The notes below the pieces were generated by a model that ran no database searches, had not been told where the DNA came from, and saw nothing but the letters and a program-made list of their open reading frames with translations. DNA of 64,000 nucleotides from Acidobacteriota bacterium (GTDB lineage Bacteria > Acidobacteriota > Vicinamibacteria > Vicinamibacterales > UBA8438), in the NCBI GenBank assembly GCA_011523845.1, contig WTFV01000275.1, positions 1-64,000 on the forward strand, given 5' to 3'. Numbering within the stretch: the first letter of the stretch is position 1; each line of letters starts with the position of its first letter. Made by a program: the position numbers and the translations under genes. Shown piece by piece: positions 35,328-44,676 of this stretch.

Positions 35328-37991
35328 TCAGTCCGCCAGCGCCTCCTTCAGCTCGCCGAGGAGCACGAGCGCTTCGAGCGGGGTGAGGCGATCCGGATCG
35401 AGGGCCGCGATGCGCTCGACGACGTCGCGATGGGCCGCGGGCGGCGTCTGCTGGAACAGTCCGAGCTGGCCCGCCGGTTCGCCCGGGTCGCCGCTGAACG
35501 AGGGGCGCCCGCCGCGGGAAAGCTCGTCACGCTCTAGTCCGACCAGAATGGTGCGGGCTCGATCGACGGTCGCGGGCGGCAATCCGGCCAGTTTCGCGAC
35601 CTGGATTCCATAGCTGCGATCCGAGCGTCCGGGTTCGACCTTGCGAAGGAAGACGATGTCGTCCCGCCATTCGCGCGCCGCCACGTGGTAGTTGACGACC
35701 CCCGGGTGGCGATCCGCCAGGTCCGTGAGCTCGTGGTAGTGGGTGGCGAAGAGCGTCCGCGGGCGGGCCTTCGGATTGGTGGTCAGGTGCTCGGCGACCG
35801 CCCAGGCGATGCTCAGTCCGTCGAAGGTCGCGGTGCCCCTCCCGATCTCGTCGAGCAACACCAGACTCCGGGAGGTGGCCTGGTGCATGATTCTCGCCGT
35901 CTCCTGCATCTCGACCATGAACGTGGACTGGCCGCGGGCGAGATTGTCGGCGGCCCCGATGCGGGCGAAGATCCGGTCGATGATCGGCAGCGTGGCCTCG
36001 CGCGCGGGAACGAACGACCCGGCCTGCGCCAGCAGGACGATGAGCGCGGTCTGCCGCAGGTAGGTCGACTTGCCACCCATGTTGGGCCCGGTGAGCACCA
36101 CGACCTGGTGATCCGTCTCGTTGAGCCGGACGTCGTTCGGCACGAACGATTCCGCCCGGCTCTCCACGACCGGGTGCCTTGCGTCGGCGACGGCGAGCTC
36201 TCCGTCGTCTCGTATCCGCGGCTTGACGTAGTTGCGCCGCGCGGCCGTCTCCGCCAGCGCCGCCAGCACGTCGAGCGTCGCCAGCGCCCGCGCGCAGCGC
36301 TGGATCCGATCCGCCTCGGCCAGCACCCGGCGCCGCAGCTCGTCGAAGAGCGCCTGTTCGCGGTCGAGCAGTCGCTCGTCCGCCCCGAGCGCCTTCTCCT
36401 CGTAGTCCTTCAGCGCGGGCGTGACGTACCGTTCGCCGTTGGCGATCGTCTGCTTGCGCCGGTAGTCGTCCGGAACGGCGTGCAGATTGGCCGCCGACAC
36501 CTCGATGTAGTACCCGAAGACGCGGTTGAAGCGGATCTTGAGAGATCCGATGCCGGTCCGTTCCCGTTCCGCGGTCTCCATCGCGGCGATTGCATGGCGG
36601 GCGCCGCGGCTGACCGTGCGCAACTCGTCGAGGGTGTCGTCGACGCCGTCGCGGATCGCGCCGCCGTCGCGTGCAAGCGCCGGCGGATCCTCGACCAGGG
36701 TCGCCGCGATCCGGTCGTGCACGTCGCGCAACTCGTCGAACCCGCCGAGCAGCGCGCCGATCAGCGGCGCGCGCAACTCCGAGGCGTGGCCGCGGACGGC
36801 CGGGACGACGCCGACGGACCGGCCGAGCGCAACCAGATCGCGCGGCCCGGCCGTGCCCAGCGCCACCCGCGCGATCAGCCGCTCGAGGTCCTGGACGCGC
36901 GCCAGTTCCGCCCGCAGGCGTCCCCGGACGGCAACCTGAAGCAGGAGATCCTCGACGGCATCGAGGCGGTCGACGATCGCGTCGCGTGCCGCGAGGGGCC
37001 GTTGAAGCCAGGCGCGCAGCAGGCGTCCCCCCATCGGAGTGCCGGTGAGGTCGATTTCCGCGAGCAGCGAGCCGCTGCGGACTCCCTCGGCGCCCTCGAG
37101 AACCTCCAGGTGGTCGAAGGTGGCCGCGTCGATGACGAGGTGATCGGCCCGCGTGCGGAACGCCAGCGTCCTGAGGTGCTCCAGGTCGGCCCGCTGCGTG
37201 TCGCGCAGATGCTGGACCAGGCCTCCCGCGGCCTGGATCGCGGCGGCGTGCCGGCCCGCATCGAGGCCGAAACCGTCCAGCGACGTCGTGCCGAGCTGTT
37301 CCAGCAGGGCCCGCAGCGCGCGTTCGGGATCGAAGAGCCGGGATTCGACGCGGGTGACCGGCACGGCGACGTGGTCGATGCCGGGCAGGGACGCCGCGTC
37401 GAGGTCGCCGGGCAGGAGTATCTCCCGGGGACGGACGGCGGCCAGCTCGTCCACGGCCGCCCCCGCCGCCGAGGTCCCGCGGTGCTCGGTGACCTGAAAC
37501 TCTCCGGTGGACAGGTCGGCGGCGGCGAGGCCGAAGCGAGTCTCCGTTCCGTGGCGGCACGGTGCGACCGCCGCCAGGAACGCGGGCTCGCTCGCCTCCA
37601 GCGCGCCGGCAGCGGTGAACGTCCCCGGGGATACCACCCGCACGACCTCGCGACGAACGATTCCTCGCGCCTTGCGCGGATCCTCCACCTGCTCGCACAC
37701 GGCGACCCGAAAGCCCTTTCTGACGAGGCGCGCCAGATACGTGTCGGCCGCGTGCCACGGCACGCCGCACATCGGGATCTCGCGGCCGCCGCGATCCTTG
37801 GAACGCGACGTGAGGGTCAGCTCCAGCGCCTCGGCGGCGGTCACCGCGTCCTCGTAGAACAGCTCGTAGAAGTCGCCCATCCGGAAGAAGAGCAGCGCAT
37901 CGGGATGCTGCCGCTTGGCCTCCAGGTACTGGCGCATCGCCGGGGTCGCCCCCCGCGCCGTAGCGGCCGGAGCCTTGACGTTGGGCGTCAT
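35328..37991 (-). CDS. mutS: DNA mismatch repair protein MutS
   Basis: Recognises mismatches and small loops and recruits MutL. With ATG 37991 it has 887 residues. The mismatch-contacting Phe-x-Glu is F41-Y42-E43 (RMGDFYELFYEDA). The connector, core and clamp domains follow (DYRRKQTIANGERYVT in the clamp-lever region). The ATPase has Walker A GPNMGGKS at 635-642, the Walker B VLLDEIGRGT, and the C-terminal helix-turn-helix (LAGLPPATVDRARTIL). The C-terminal dimer region (VERIAALDPDRLTPLEAL) is complete. An ATG at 38009 could add six residues. It is divergent from tsaB. Confidence 0.96.
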   Translation of the reverse strand: MTPNVKAPAATARGATPAMRQYLEAKRQHPDALLFFRMGDFYELFYEDAVTAAEALELTLTSRSKDRGGREIPMCGVPWHAADTYLARLVRKGFRVAVCEQVEDPRKARGIVRREVVRVVSPGTFTAAGALEASEPAFLAAVAPCRHGTETRFGLAAADLSTGEFQVTEHRGTSAAGAAVDELAAVRPREILLPGDLDAASLPGIDHVAVPVTRVESRLFDPERALRALLEQLGTTSLDGFGLDAGRHAAAIQAAGGLVQHLRDTQRADLEHLRTLAFRTRADHLVIDAATFDHLEVLEGAEGVRSGSLLAEIDLTGTPMGGRLLRAWLQRPLAARDAIVDRLDAVEDLLLQVAVRGRLRAELARVQDLERLIARVALGTAGPRDLVALGRSVGVVPAVRGHASELRAPLIGALLGGFDELRDVHDRIAATLVEDPPALARDGGAIRDGVDDTLDELRTVSRGARHAIAAMETAERERTGIGSLKIRFNRVFGYYIEVSAANLHAVPDDYRRKQTIANGERYVTPALKDYEEKALGADERLLDREQALFDELRRRVLAEADRIQRCARALATLDVLAALAETAARRNYVKPRIRDDGELAVADARHPVVESRAESFVPNDVRLNETDHQVVVLTGPNMGGKSTYLRQTALIVLLAQAGSFVPAREATLPIIDRIFARIGAADNLARGQSTFMVEMQETARIMHQATSRSLVLLDEIGRGTATFDGLSIAWAVAEHLTTNPKARPRTLFATHYHELTDLADRHPGVVNYHVAAREWRDDIVFLRKVEPGRSDRSYGIQVAKLAGLPPATVDRARTILVGLERDELSRGGRPSFSGDPGEPAGQLGLFQQTPPAAHRDVVERIAALDPDRLTPLEALVLLGELKEALAD

Positions 37992-38039
37992 CGTGCCCGA
38001 TGGTAGCATCGCGTGGTGGGGCCGTCGCGGGGGCAGGCG

Positions 38040-38723
38040 ATGTGGGTGCTGGCGCTCGATACCAGCACGCGGGCCGGCAGCGTGGCGCTGGCGCGGGGCG
38101 GCGACGTCGTGGCGGCGGCGAGCGGAGATCCCTCCCGCACGCACGGCGAACGGCTGCCGGGCGACCTGCTGGCCCTCGCCGGAGATGCCGGTGTGGCGCT
38201 GTCGCGGATCGATCTGTTCGCGGTCTCCCGCGGTCCCGGCTCGTTCACGGGCCTGCGGGTGGGACTGGCGACGATTCAGGCGCTCGCGCTGGCCCATCGT
38301 CGAAGCGTGCTCCCGGTCTCGACCCTGGAGGCCCTGGCGCACACGCCCGGCCGGGGCGAGCTCGTCCTGGCCTGGATGGACGGACACCGGGGCGACGTCT
38401 TCGCGGCGTTGTACGAGCGCGCCGCCGCGCGCCGTCTTGCCGGCCCCCGCGCCGGGGACCCGTCGGAGATCCTCGAGTCCTGGGCCGCGGATCTCGGCGC
38501 GCGGAAGCTGGACGTCGTCGGTGACGGCGTGACGGCGACGCGGGCGTTGCTCGCCCGGCGTCTGGGGCGGGCGGCCGTGCTGGTGGACGACCCGCCGCCG
38601 CTCGCGCCGGCGATCGCCCGCATCGCCTTCCAGCGCCGTGATCTGGGCATCGCCCCGCACGCCGTTCAACCACTCTACGTTCGCCGTCCCGACGCCGTCC
38701 TGGCCCGCGAGCGCGGATCCTGA
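38040..38723 (+). CDS. tsaB: tRNA threonylcarbamoyladenosine biosynthesis protein TsaB
   Basis: Scaffold subunit of the TsaBDE complex that puts threonylcarbamoyl on A37 of tRNAs reading ANN codons. The 227 residues start MWVLALDTSTRAGSVALA and contain the ASKHA fold with HGERLPGDLLAL and SRGPGSFTGLRVGLA, where the GPGSFTGLR motif is the family hallmark. The C-terminal part ends QPLYVRRPDAV. A GTG at 38013 would add nine residues; the ATG at 38040 fits the family start. Divergent from mutS. Confidence 0.93.
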   Translation: MWVLALDTSTRAGSVALARGGDVVAAASGDPSRTHGERLPGDLLALAGDAGVALSRIDLFAVSRGPGSFTGLRVGLATIQALALAHRRSVLPVSTLEALAHTPGRGELVLAWMDGHRGDVFAALYERAAARRLAGPRAGDPSEILESWAADLGARKLDVVGDGVTATRALLARRLGRAAVLVDDPPPLAPAIARIAFQRRDLGIAPHAVQPLYVRRPDAVLARERGS

Positions 38724-38730
38724 AACACCC

Positions 38731-38760
38731 TTGAATCACGCTTGTAGCGTGTGGTAGTTT
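38731..38760 (+). promoter_or_regulatory. Candidate promoter for the DUF465 gene
   Basis: TTGAAT (38731-38736), an 18-base spacer and TAGTTT (38755-38760) lie about 65 bases before the ATG at 38824. It is the best promoter candidate in the gap after tsaB. Confidence 0.4.
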
Positions 38761-38823
38761 GCGACTGCCGAGCGGCCATCGTGCCCGCCGCAGCCCGACC
38801 GGGAACCCCAGCCAGGAGGGAAC

Positions 38824-39078
38824 ATGAACCGGGAGCAACACGCGCGCGAGGTGTTGCTGGAGGAAGACGACGAGTACCGCGATCTGGCCGAGCAGCATCG
38901 GGCGCTGGAGAGCCGCCTGACGGAACTGCTCGGTCACCCGTACCGGTCCGGCGCCGAACAGCTCGAAGAAACGACGCTCAAGAAGAAGAAGCTCTACATC
39001 AAGGACCGCATGGAGCACATCCTGCGGCGCCATCTGACGCCGCGGCTCGAAGACGGCGAGCCCCTCCTCGATCGCTGA
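38824..39078 (+). CDS. DUF465/YdcH family small helical protein
   Basis: An 84-residue protein matching DUF465 (YdcH): a charged helix HRALESRLTELLGHPYRSG followed by LKKKKLYIKDRMEHILRRH. The family folds as a helical hairpin and is cytosolic, with no known role. Start ATG 38824 has GGAGGG just before (AGGAGGGAAC), a strong ribosome-binding site. It precedes psd by 95 bases; whether it shares an operon with psd-pssA is open. Confidence 0.88.
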   Translation: MNREQHAREVLLEEDDEYRDLAEQHRALESRLTELLGHPYRSGAEQLEETTLKKKKLYIKDRMEHILRRHLTPRLEDGEPLLDR

Positions 39079-39173
39079 GACGGTGGAGTCGAGCCGTGCC
39101 GGCGGCGGTGGGCCGCCCGGACACGTCGGCGGCCTGCGGAGGCGGCTCCCCGATACGCCCCGCGTGCATACGC

Positions 39174-39821
39174 ATGAAGATCGACCGGGCCGGGATTCCG
39201 TTCATTGCGGGGGCGGTTGCGTTCGCCGCGCTGCTCTCGTGGCTGAACCTCGCCTGGATGCCGGGCGGCATCTTCTGGCTGCTGGCCGCCGCGTTCACTT
39301 TCTTCTTTCGCGATCCCGAGCGGCGGGAACCCGCCGATGCGGGACTCCACGCGGTGCTCGCACCCGCCGACGGCCGGATTCTGCATGCCGGCCCGGCCGA
39401 GGCGGCTACGGCGCCGGCGGGGAGCTGGCAGCAGGTCAGCATCTTCCTGTCGCCACTCGACGTGCACGTCAACCGAACCCCGATCGGCGGCCGCGTGCTG
39501 GAGGTGACCCACAGCCGCGGGCGCTTTCTGCCTGCCTACGATCGCCGCTCGGGAGCCGAGAACGAACGCAGCGAAGTACGTCTCGATCACGCGGGTCAGA
39601 CGGTGATCTTCAGGCAGGTGGTAGGCGTGCTCGCGCGCCGGGTGGTCTGTCGTCTGACGCCGGGCATGAACGTGGCCCGCGGACAGCGGTTCGGTATCAT
39701 GAAGTTCGGATCGCGCATGGACGTCTTCCTGCCGGCGTCGGCCGCCCTCGCGGTCGCCGTCGGAGAGACGGTTCGCGGCGGGGAGACCGTGGTCGCGCGC
39801 CTGGCGGAGGGCGGAAACTGA
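39174..39821 (+). CDS. psd: Phosphatidylserine decarboxylase (short, PSD-A type)
   Basis: Makes phosphatidylethanolamine from phosphatidylserine. The 215-residue form has a single hydrophobic N-terminal region (FIAGAVAFAALLSWLNLAW and FWLLAAAFTFFF), then APADGRI, FLSPLDVHVNR and the self-cleaving site MKFGSRMDVFLP, where Ser180 should become the pyruvoyl group. The proenzyme is cut into beta and alpha chains at that site. pssA begins four bases after the stop, so PS synthesis and decarboxylation are co-expressed. Confidence 0.95.
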   Translation: MKIDRAGIPFIAGAVAFAALLSWLNLAWMPGGIFWLLAAAFTFFFRDPERREPADAGLHAVLAPADGRILHAGPAEAATAPAGSWQQVSIFLSPLDVHVNRTPIGGRVLEVTHSRGRFLPAYDRRSGAENERSEVRLDHAGQTVIFRQVVGVLARRVVCRLTPGMNVARGQRFGIMKFGSRMDVFLPASAALAVAVGETVRGGETVVARLAEGGN

Positions 39822-39825
39822 GATC

Positions 39826-40632
39826 ATGAGCAGAGTCCTGTCGATGTTTCGCGGTCAGACCCCCCGTCCACGGCGGTTCCGCCGGGGCACGTACCTGCTC
39901 CCGAGCCTGTTCACCGTGGCGAACATGTTCTGCGGCTGGGCATGCATCGTCTTCGCAATGCGTGGAGAGTACGTCACGGCCGCGCCCTTCATCGGGTTCG
40001 CGATCGTGCTCGACGGGCTCGACGGGCGCGTGGCGCGGGCAACCGGTGCGACCAGCGAGTTCGGGGTCGAATTCGATTCGCTGGCCGACGTCATCTCGTT
40101 CGGCGTGGCGCCGGCGACCCTGGTGTTCGCCTGGGGCCTGGAGCCCCTCGGCCGTCTGGGTTGGGCCGTGGCGTTCCTCTGGCTGGCTGCGGCCGCCGTG
40201 CGCCTGGCGCGCTTCAACATCCAGGGCAAGGAGGGCGACAAGCGGTACTTCATCGGCCTGCCGAGCCCCGCCGCGGCCGGGGTGCCCGCGTCGACGGTGT
40301 TCGCCTTCCCGCTGGGATTCGCGGAGCCCGGCGCGGCGCTGGCGGCGCTGCCCATCGTGCTGGTGCCGGCGGCGCTGATGGTCAGTCGCCTGCGGTTCAG
40401 GAGCTTCGGCGCCCTGATTCCCGGCCGCCGCCGTTCCTATCTCACGCCGCTGGCCATTGCGGCCGTCATCGCCGCCATCGCGGCGCAGCCGCAGGCGGTA
40501 CTGGTCGTGATGGCGTACACGTACCTCGCGTCGGGGATCATCGGCGCGGCGATGAACCGCGGCCAGCGTCGTCGGTCGCGCCTGACCAGGCCGGCCGATT
40601 CCGACGTTTCGGCGGTTGAACGCCCGGCGTAG
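39826..40632 (+). CDS. pssA: CDP-diacylglycerol--serine O-phosphatidyltransferase
   Basis: Membrane enzyme joining CDP-diacylglycerol and serine to phosphatidylserine. The 268 residues have the CDP-alcohol phosphotransferase motif D-G-x2-A-R-x8-G-x3-D-x3-D in DGLDGRVARATGATSEFGVE followed by FDSLAD. Eight hydrophobic helices follow. With psd it makes the whole PE branch. Its 3' end faces the histidine-kinase gene across 88 bases. Confidence 0.95.
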   Translation: MSRVLSMFRGQTPRPRRFRRGTYLLPSLFTVANMFCGWACIVFAMRGEYVTAAPFIGFAIVLDGLDGRVARATGATSEFGVEFDSLADVISFGVAPATLVFAWGLEPLGRLGWAVAFLWLAAAAVRLARFNIQGKEGDKRYFIGLPSPAAAGVPASTVFAFPLGFAEPGAALAALPIVLVPAALMVSRLRFRSFGALIPGRRRSYLTPLAIAAVIAAIAAQPQAVLVVMAYTYLASGIIGAAMNRGQRRRSRLTRPADSDVSAVERPA

Positions 40633-40720
40633 GGGTTTCTCGGACGCCGCGGGCCCGTGCCGGGCTGGTCCGGTCACCGGGGACTGCCGCCGCCGGCGCC
40701 CCGAGGGCGCCTCGGCGAAG

Positions 40721-43700
40721 TCAGGCGAGCGACGGCGGATTCCCTTCCGCCGCGGATGCACCGTCCGCCGGAAGCCGCACGGATACGGCCGCGCCTTCTC
40801 CCTTCCGGCTGTCGATGGCGATGGCGCCTCCGCTCAACTCGACGTTGCGCCTCGCGATCGCCATGCCGAGGCCGGTGCCGGAGACCTTCGTCGAGAAGTA
40901 GGGCTCGAACACGTGGGCGAGCAGCGCCTCGTCGAGGCCCACGCCCGTATCCCTCACGACCAGCACGATCTCCTCTGCGTCCGCGCTCGCCGAGACGATG
41001 AGCCGGCCTTCGCCGGGCATCGCGTGCAGCGCGTTCTCGATGACGTTCGTGATGGCCCGGCCCACGAGGGTCCGGTCGATCATGACCCGCGGCAGGGCAG
41101 CCGGCACGTCGACCGTCAACGCGATCCGCTCTCCGAGTCCGGTGCGGTACGGGTCGAGAACCTCTCGGACGACATCGGCGAGAACCGTCGATTCCCGTTT
41201 CACCGGGGGCGAGGAGGCGAAGCTGGAAAACTCCGACGCAATCTGCCGCAGCAGCCGAACCTGAGCCAGGATCGATTCGACGCAGTTCCGAAGCACCGGG
41301 CCGAGGGGCTCGCCCCGGTCCCGATGGACGCGCAGCAGATGCTCCGCCGAGAGCTGCACGGGGGTCAACGGGTTCTTGATCTCGTGGGCGACCTGCCGCG
41401 CCATTTCCGCCCACGCCTCCAGGCGATGCGTTCGTTCGAGGCGCCGGCGCTGGACTGCCAGGTCGCCGGCCATGCGATTGAAGGCCGTCATCAGCCGCTC
41501 GATCTCGTCGGCGGACCGGGTTGCGACGCGGGCGTCGAAATCGCCGCGCGCGATGCGTTGGGTGGCGCGGGTCAGACGTTGAACCGGGTCTGCGATGCGC
41601 TCCGCGATGTAGAAGCCGCTTCCGGCCCCCAGCAGCACGAGCAGCGTCACCCAGAGCAGGATGCCGCGATCGAGGTCCCGGATCCGGCGCTCGATGTCGC
41701 GCTGTCGCGACGCCAGCGGAACCGTCAGGATGGCATCGGCGCCGACGGATCGGATCGGCGCCGCCGCGACCAGATAGCCCTGCGTGCCGAACGCGTCCTC
41801 GGTCACGAACGTCGGCGCCTGCGCCAGCGCGATCGCGTTGTACACACCGGCCGGCGTACGGGTCGGCAACAGGCCCGAGGCGAACATGTCGCGCTCACTG
41901 GTTGCGACCAGCCGCGGGCCCTCGAAGATGTTGACGTCCTGCTCGATGATCTGGCTGACGAACACCAGGAGATCGTCGGTCACGAGGGTCGCCGCCGGGT
42001 CGGCCGCCTGCTGCAGCTCCGCGATGACGCGTTGGGCGACGACGGCGGTTCGGGCGGCGCCGGCCTCCACGTCGGCCCGAAGCTGGGAGGTGGAGTGGTT
42101 GCGAATGAGCACGGCCAGGCCGAGCACGGGAACTGCCGCTACCGCAACGAAGGCCAGAAAGAGACGGCGGTAGAAGCTGACGCGCAGCTCGCGGACCAGT
42201 TCGCGGCCGAGGCGGTACCGTCCCGCCGTGAACGGGCCGACCAGCGCCAGGACGACGACCCACACGCCGAACGCGGCGCCGACCAGGGCGACGATCTCGG
42301 CGAGCCTGATCAAGTGGTCGAAGAGCGTGAGCACCGGGTAGCCGAGTGCATAGATGCCGCCGCGGTCGTTGGAGATGTACACCGCGGAGGTGTGTCCGGC
42401 GGCACGCAGAGTCGTCCAGAACGGTTCCCGCGACGCGTAGATCCGCTCGAACAGCGCGTCGTCTATCGTCCATCCCGCGGACCCGAACGTGAAGAGCGGG
42501 CTGAGTCCCCAACCGTAGATCGCCAGCTCGACGTCGGCGTCCACGGGGCGCGGGTCCGGCGGACGCGGCGCCGCGCGGAGCACGTCGCGATACGGATTCT
42601 GGGAGGGTATGAAAGGCAGCGCCCGATAGTCGAGGGATACGTGGACGACGACTGCCCCGGCGACGGCGTCGGCCGCGGGCATGTCGCCCGGCCAGGGCAG
42701 GCAGATCCCTCGTTCCGCATGCAGGACGCGGCGCTCTTCCGTGCCGGAGGGAAAGACCTCGCCGTAGACCTCCCAGTCGCAGCTCGTTCCCAGGAACGAC
42801 GAAACGGCCGGCGCGTCCGGAAAATCCAGGGCGAAGCGACTCGTCAGCGAGCGGTCCGGGCCGTAGAGCTCGACCGCCGACGTCAGTCGAAGGCGGGCCA
42901 GCACGGTCTGTCGCCAGACCGAGAACGCCGCATCCGGTGTGGGGCCACCGGCTGCCGGCCGGAAGACGTCGGGCGCTACCGGCGTGTGCGCGAGCAGCCC
43001 GTCGATCTCGCGCTGCGCCTCGGAGAGACTCGCCAGGATCGCTGCCGGATGACCCGCGGTCGCCGGGGCGAGCGCCTCCTCGATGAGGCGCTGCCTGGCC
43101 GCGAGGCCCTGATCGGCGACCGCGGGATACGCGAGTCCGGCGGGGACGATCAGTACGCCGAAGATGGCTGCAAGCCGTCCGGACTCCGATGCGTGCCGGA
43201 ACCAGGGGCGCATGCGCGCGGCGGCCTGCGACGTGCCGACCACCCCGGCGAGCAGGATGACCAACGGCACCGTCGGGACCGCGGGCGCCAGCGCCAGCAG
43301 CAGGCCCGGAGCCACCGCGGCGCCGAGCGCGGCGAGCTCGACGCGGTGCAGCTTCCGGTTCCAGCAGGCCTCGACGAGCAGAATCACGGATGCTCCCAGC
43401 CAGACGGTCGCCGTGGCCAGGAGGAGCAGGCCCAGCAGCAGGCCGATGCGCGACGAATCCAGCGGGTTGCCGGACCACTGGAGCAGATCCACGACCGATC
43501 CGGCCAACGTATCGGCCAGCAGCATCTCGTACCCGCCGAGCAGCGCCGCAACCAGGACGCCGGCGGCGGCATGGGCCGTCGTCACGTCCCTTCGCGTCGC
43601 GTGCCAGCGCCGGTGGCGCCATGCCGTGCGGGCCACGTCGGCGAATCGCGCCGCCGTGGTTGCAACGGCCGTGAGCAGCAGCCCGAACAGCAGCAGGTCG

Positions 43701-44671
43701 GCCGGCGAGCGAAGGAGACCGGGCAGGAAGGGCGACGTGTAGACGGCCCCGGAGAACAACGCGGGTCGGGCCGGCCCCGGGGTCGCCGCGACCCACAGCA
43801 GCGCGCAGGCGGCGAGGAGCGCGCTCCAGGCCGCCGCCGCGCCCCACGGGACCGACCCCGCATCGGGATCGCGCGGAACGCGGACGATCTCGGGAAGCGC
43901 GCCCAGGACCAGCAGCAGGGCGGCGAGAACGAATCCCAGGTCGCGCACCGACCTCTGCCACGCGGCCCGCGCCCGGTCCAGATCGTCGTTCGCCACCGAC
44001 GCTTCGAGCAGCGGCTCGCCACCCGGGTCGGTGAGGGTGAACCGGTGGCGGCCCGGTTCGACGACCGGCGAGTCGGCGACGGCCCGCAGGCTGAGCGGGG
44101 CCACCGGCGACGCCAGCGGCGACGGGCGGTCTCCGGCCGCCAGCCCGGCGCCGGCCGACAGGACGCTCTCCGCCGAAACGAATCCGACCCTCGCTCGCCG
44201 GACGGAGCCGGCGCCGGTTGCCGCGATGGGCTCCACGTAGACGAGGCGCAAGCCGAGCGGACCCGATACGACGTGGAAGCCCGATTCGGACAGCACGTGG
44301 TCGCGGGACAATTCCGCCGGCCGACCCGTCCAGGCGCGGGGCGTCGCCGTTGCGTCGTAGACGGTCACCGCGAGATCGTCCGCTGCCGCGGGAACCGAAT
44401 CGCGCGTCAGCTCGAACAGCCGGACCAGCTCTGCGCGGTCACCCGTCAGTCCGGCCGGCAGACCGGGGTCCGTCGCCAGAGACACGGCGGTCCGCTGGAG
44501 CGTTCGCGTCAGGTCGTCGAATTGCCGGCGCACGTGCTCCTCGACCCGCTCGAAGCCGGCGTCGCGGGTCGCTCCGAACCGCAGCGGCTCGAGCAGCGCG
44601 CCCCCGCCGGCCGCGAGGGCCGCGACGACGGCGGCGGCTGGAGCGACTCCCGGCCAGGGTGTCGGGCGCAT
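40721..44671 (-). CDS. Very large NtrY-like sensor histidine kinase
   Basis: A 1316-residue inner-membrane kinase. From the ATG at 44671: one helix, a first periplasmic domain (about 30-195), a run of about ten hydrophobic helices (roughly 205-560), a second extracytoplasmic region (about 570-760, including LGTSCDWEVYGEVFPSG), two more helices, another outer domain (about 830-930), then a helix, HAMP (FYIAERIADPVQRL), HisKA with His1096 in QVAHEIKNPLTP and a HATPase domain (NVIENALHAMPGEG, DTGVGLDE, GTGLGMAI). No receiver domain and no response-regulator gene is near. It begins 5 bases after the beta-propeller gene, so the two form an operon. Signal unknown. Confidence 0.9.
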   Translation of the reverse strand: MRPTPWPGVAPAAAVVAALAAGGGALLEPLRFGATRDAGFERVEEHVRRQFDDLTRTLQRTAVSLATDPGLPAGLTGDRAELVRLFELTRDSVPAAADDLAVTVYDATATPRAWTGRPAELSRDHVLSESGFHVVSGPLGLRLVYVEPIAATGAGSVRRARVGFVSAESVLSAGAGLAAGDRPSPLASPVAPLSLRAVADSPVVEPGRHRFTLTDPGGEPLLEASVANDDLDRARAAWQRSVRDLGFVLAALLLVLGALPEIVRVPRDPDAGSVPWGAAAAWSALLAACALLWVAATPGPARPALFSGAVYTSPFLPGLLRSPADLLLFGLLLTAVATTAARFADVARTAWRHRRWHATRRDVTTAHAAAGVLVAALLGGYEMLLADTLAGSVVDLLQWSGNPLDSSRIGLLLGLLLLATATVWLGASVILLVEACWNRKLHRVELAALGAAVAPGLLLALAPAVPTVPLVILLAGVVGTSQAAARMRPWFRHASESGRLAAIFGVLIVPAGLAYPAVADQGLAARQRLIEEALAPATAGHPAAILASLSEAQREIDGLLAHTPVAPDVFRPAAGGPTPDAAFSVWRQTVLARLRLTSAVELYGPDRSLTSRFALDFPDAPAVSSFLGTSCDWEVYGEVFPSGTEERRVLHAERGICLPWPGDMPAADAVAGAVVVHVSLDYRALPFIPSQNPYRDVLRAAPRPPDPRPVDADVELAIYGWGLSPLFTFGSAGWTIDDALFERIYASREPFWTTLRAAGHTSAVYISNDRGGIYALGYPVLTLFDHLIRLAEIVALVGAAFGVWVVVLALVGPFTAGRYRLGRELVRELRVSFYRRLFLAFVAVAAVPVLGLAVLIRNHSTSQLRADVEAGAARTAVVAQRVIAELQQAADPAATLVTDDLLVFVSQIIEQDVNIFEGPRLVATSERDMFASGLLPTRTPAGVYNAIALAQAPTFVTEDAFGTQGYLVAAAPIRSVGADAILTVPLASRQRDIERRIRDLDRGILLWVTLLVLLGAGSGFYIAERIADPVQRLTRATQRIARGDFDARVATRSADEIERLMTAFNRMAGDLAVQRRRLERTHRLEAWAEMARQVAHEIKNPLTPVQLSAEHLLRVHRDRGEPLGPVLRNCVESILAQVRLLRQIASEFSSFASSPPVKRESTVLADVVREVLDPYRTGLGERIALTVDVPAALPRVMIDRTLVGRAITNVIENALHAMPGEGRLIVSASADAEEIVLVVRDTGVGLDEALLAHVFEPYFSTKVSGTGLGMAIARRNVELSGGAIAIDSRKGEGAAVSVRLPADGASAAEGNPPSLA

Positions 44672-44676
44672 CGCGG

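Noticed and set aside
40633..40720. Terminator between pssA and the histidine kinase
   Set aside because: GC-rich sequence with partial inverted repeats but no T-run on either strand.
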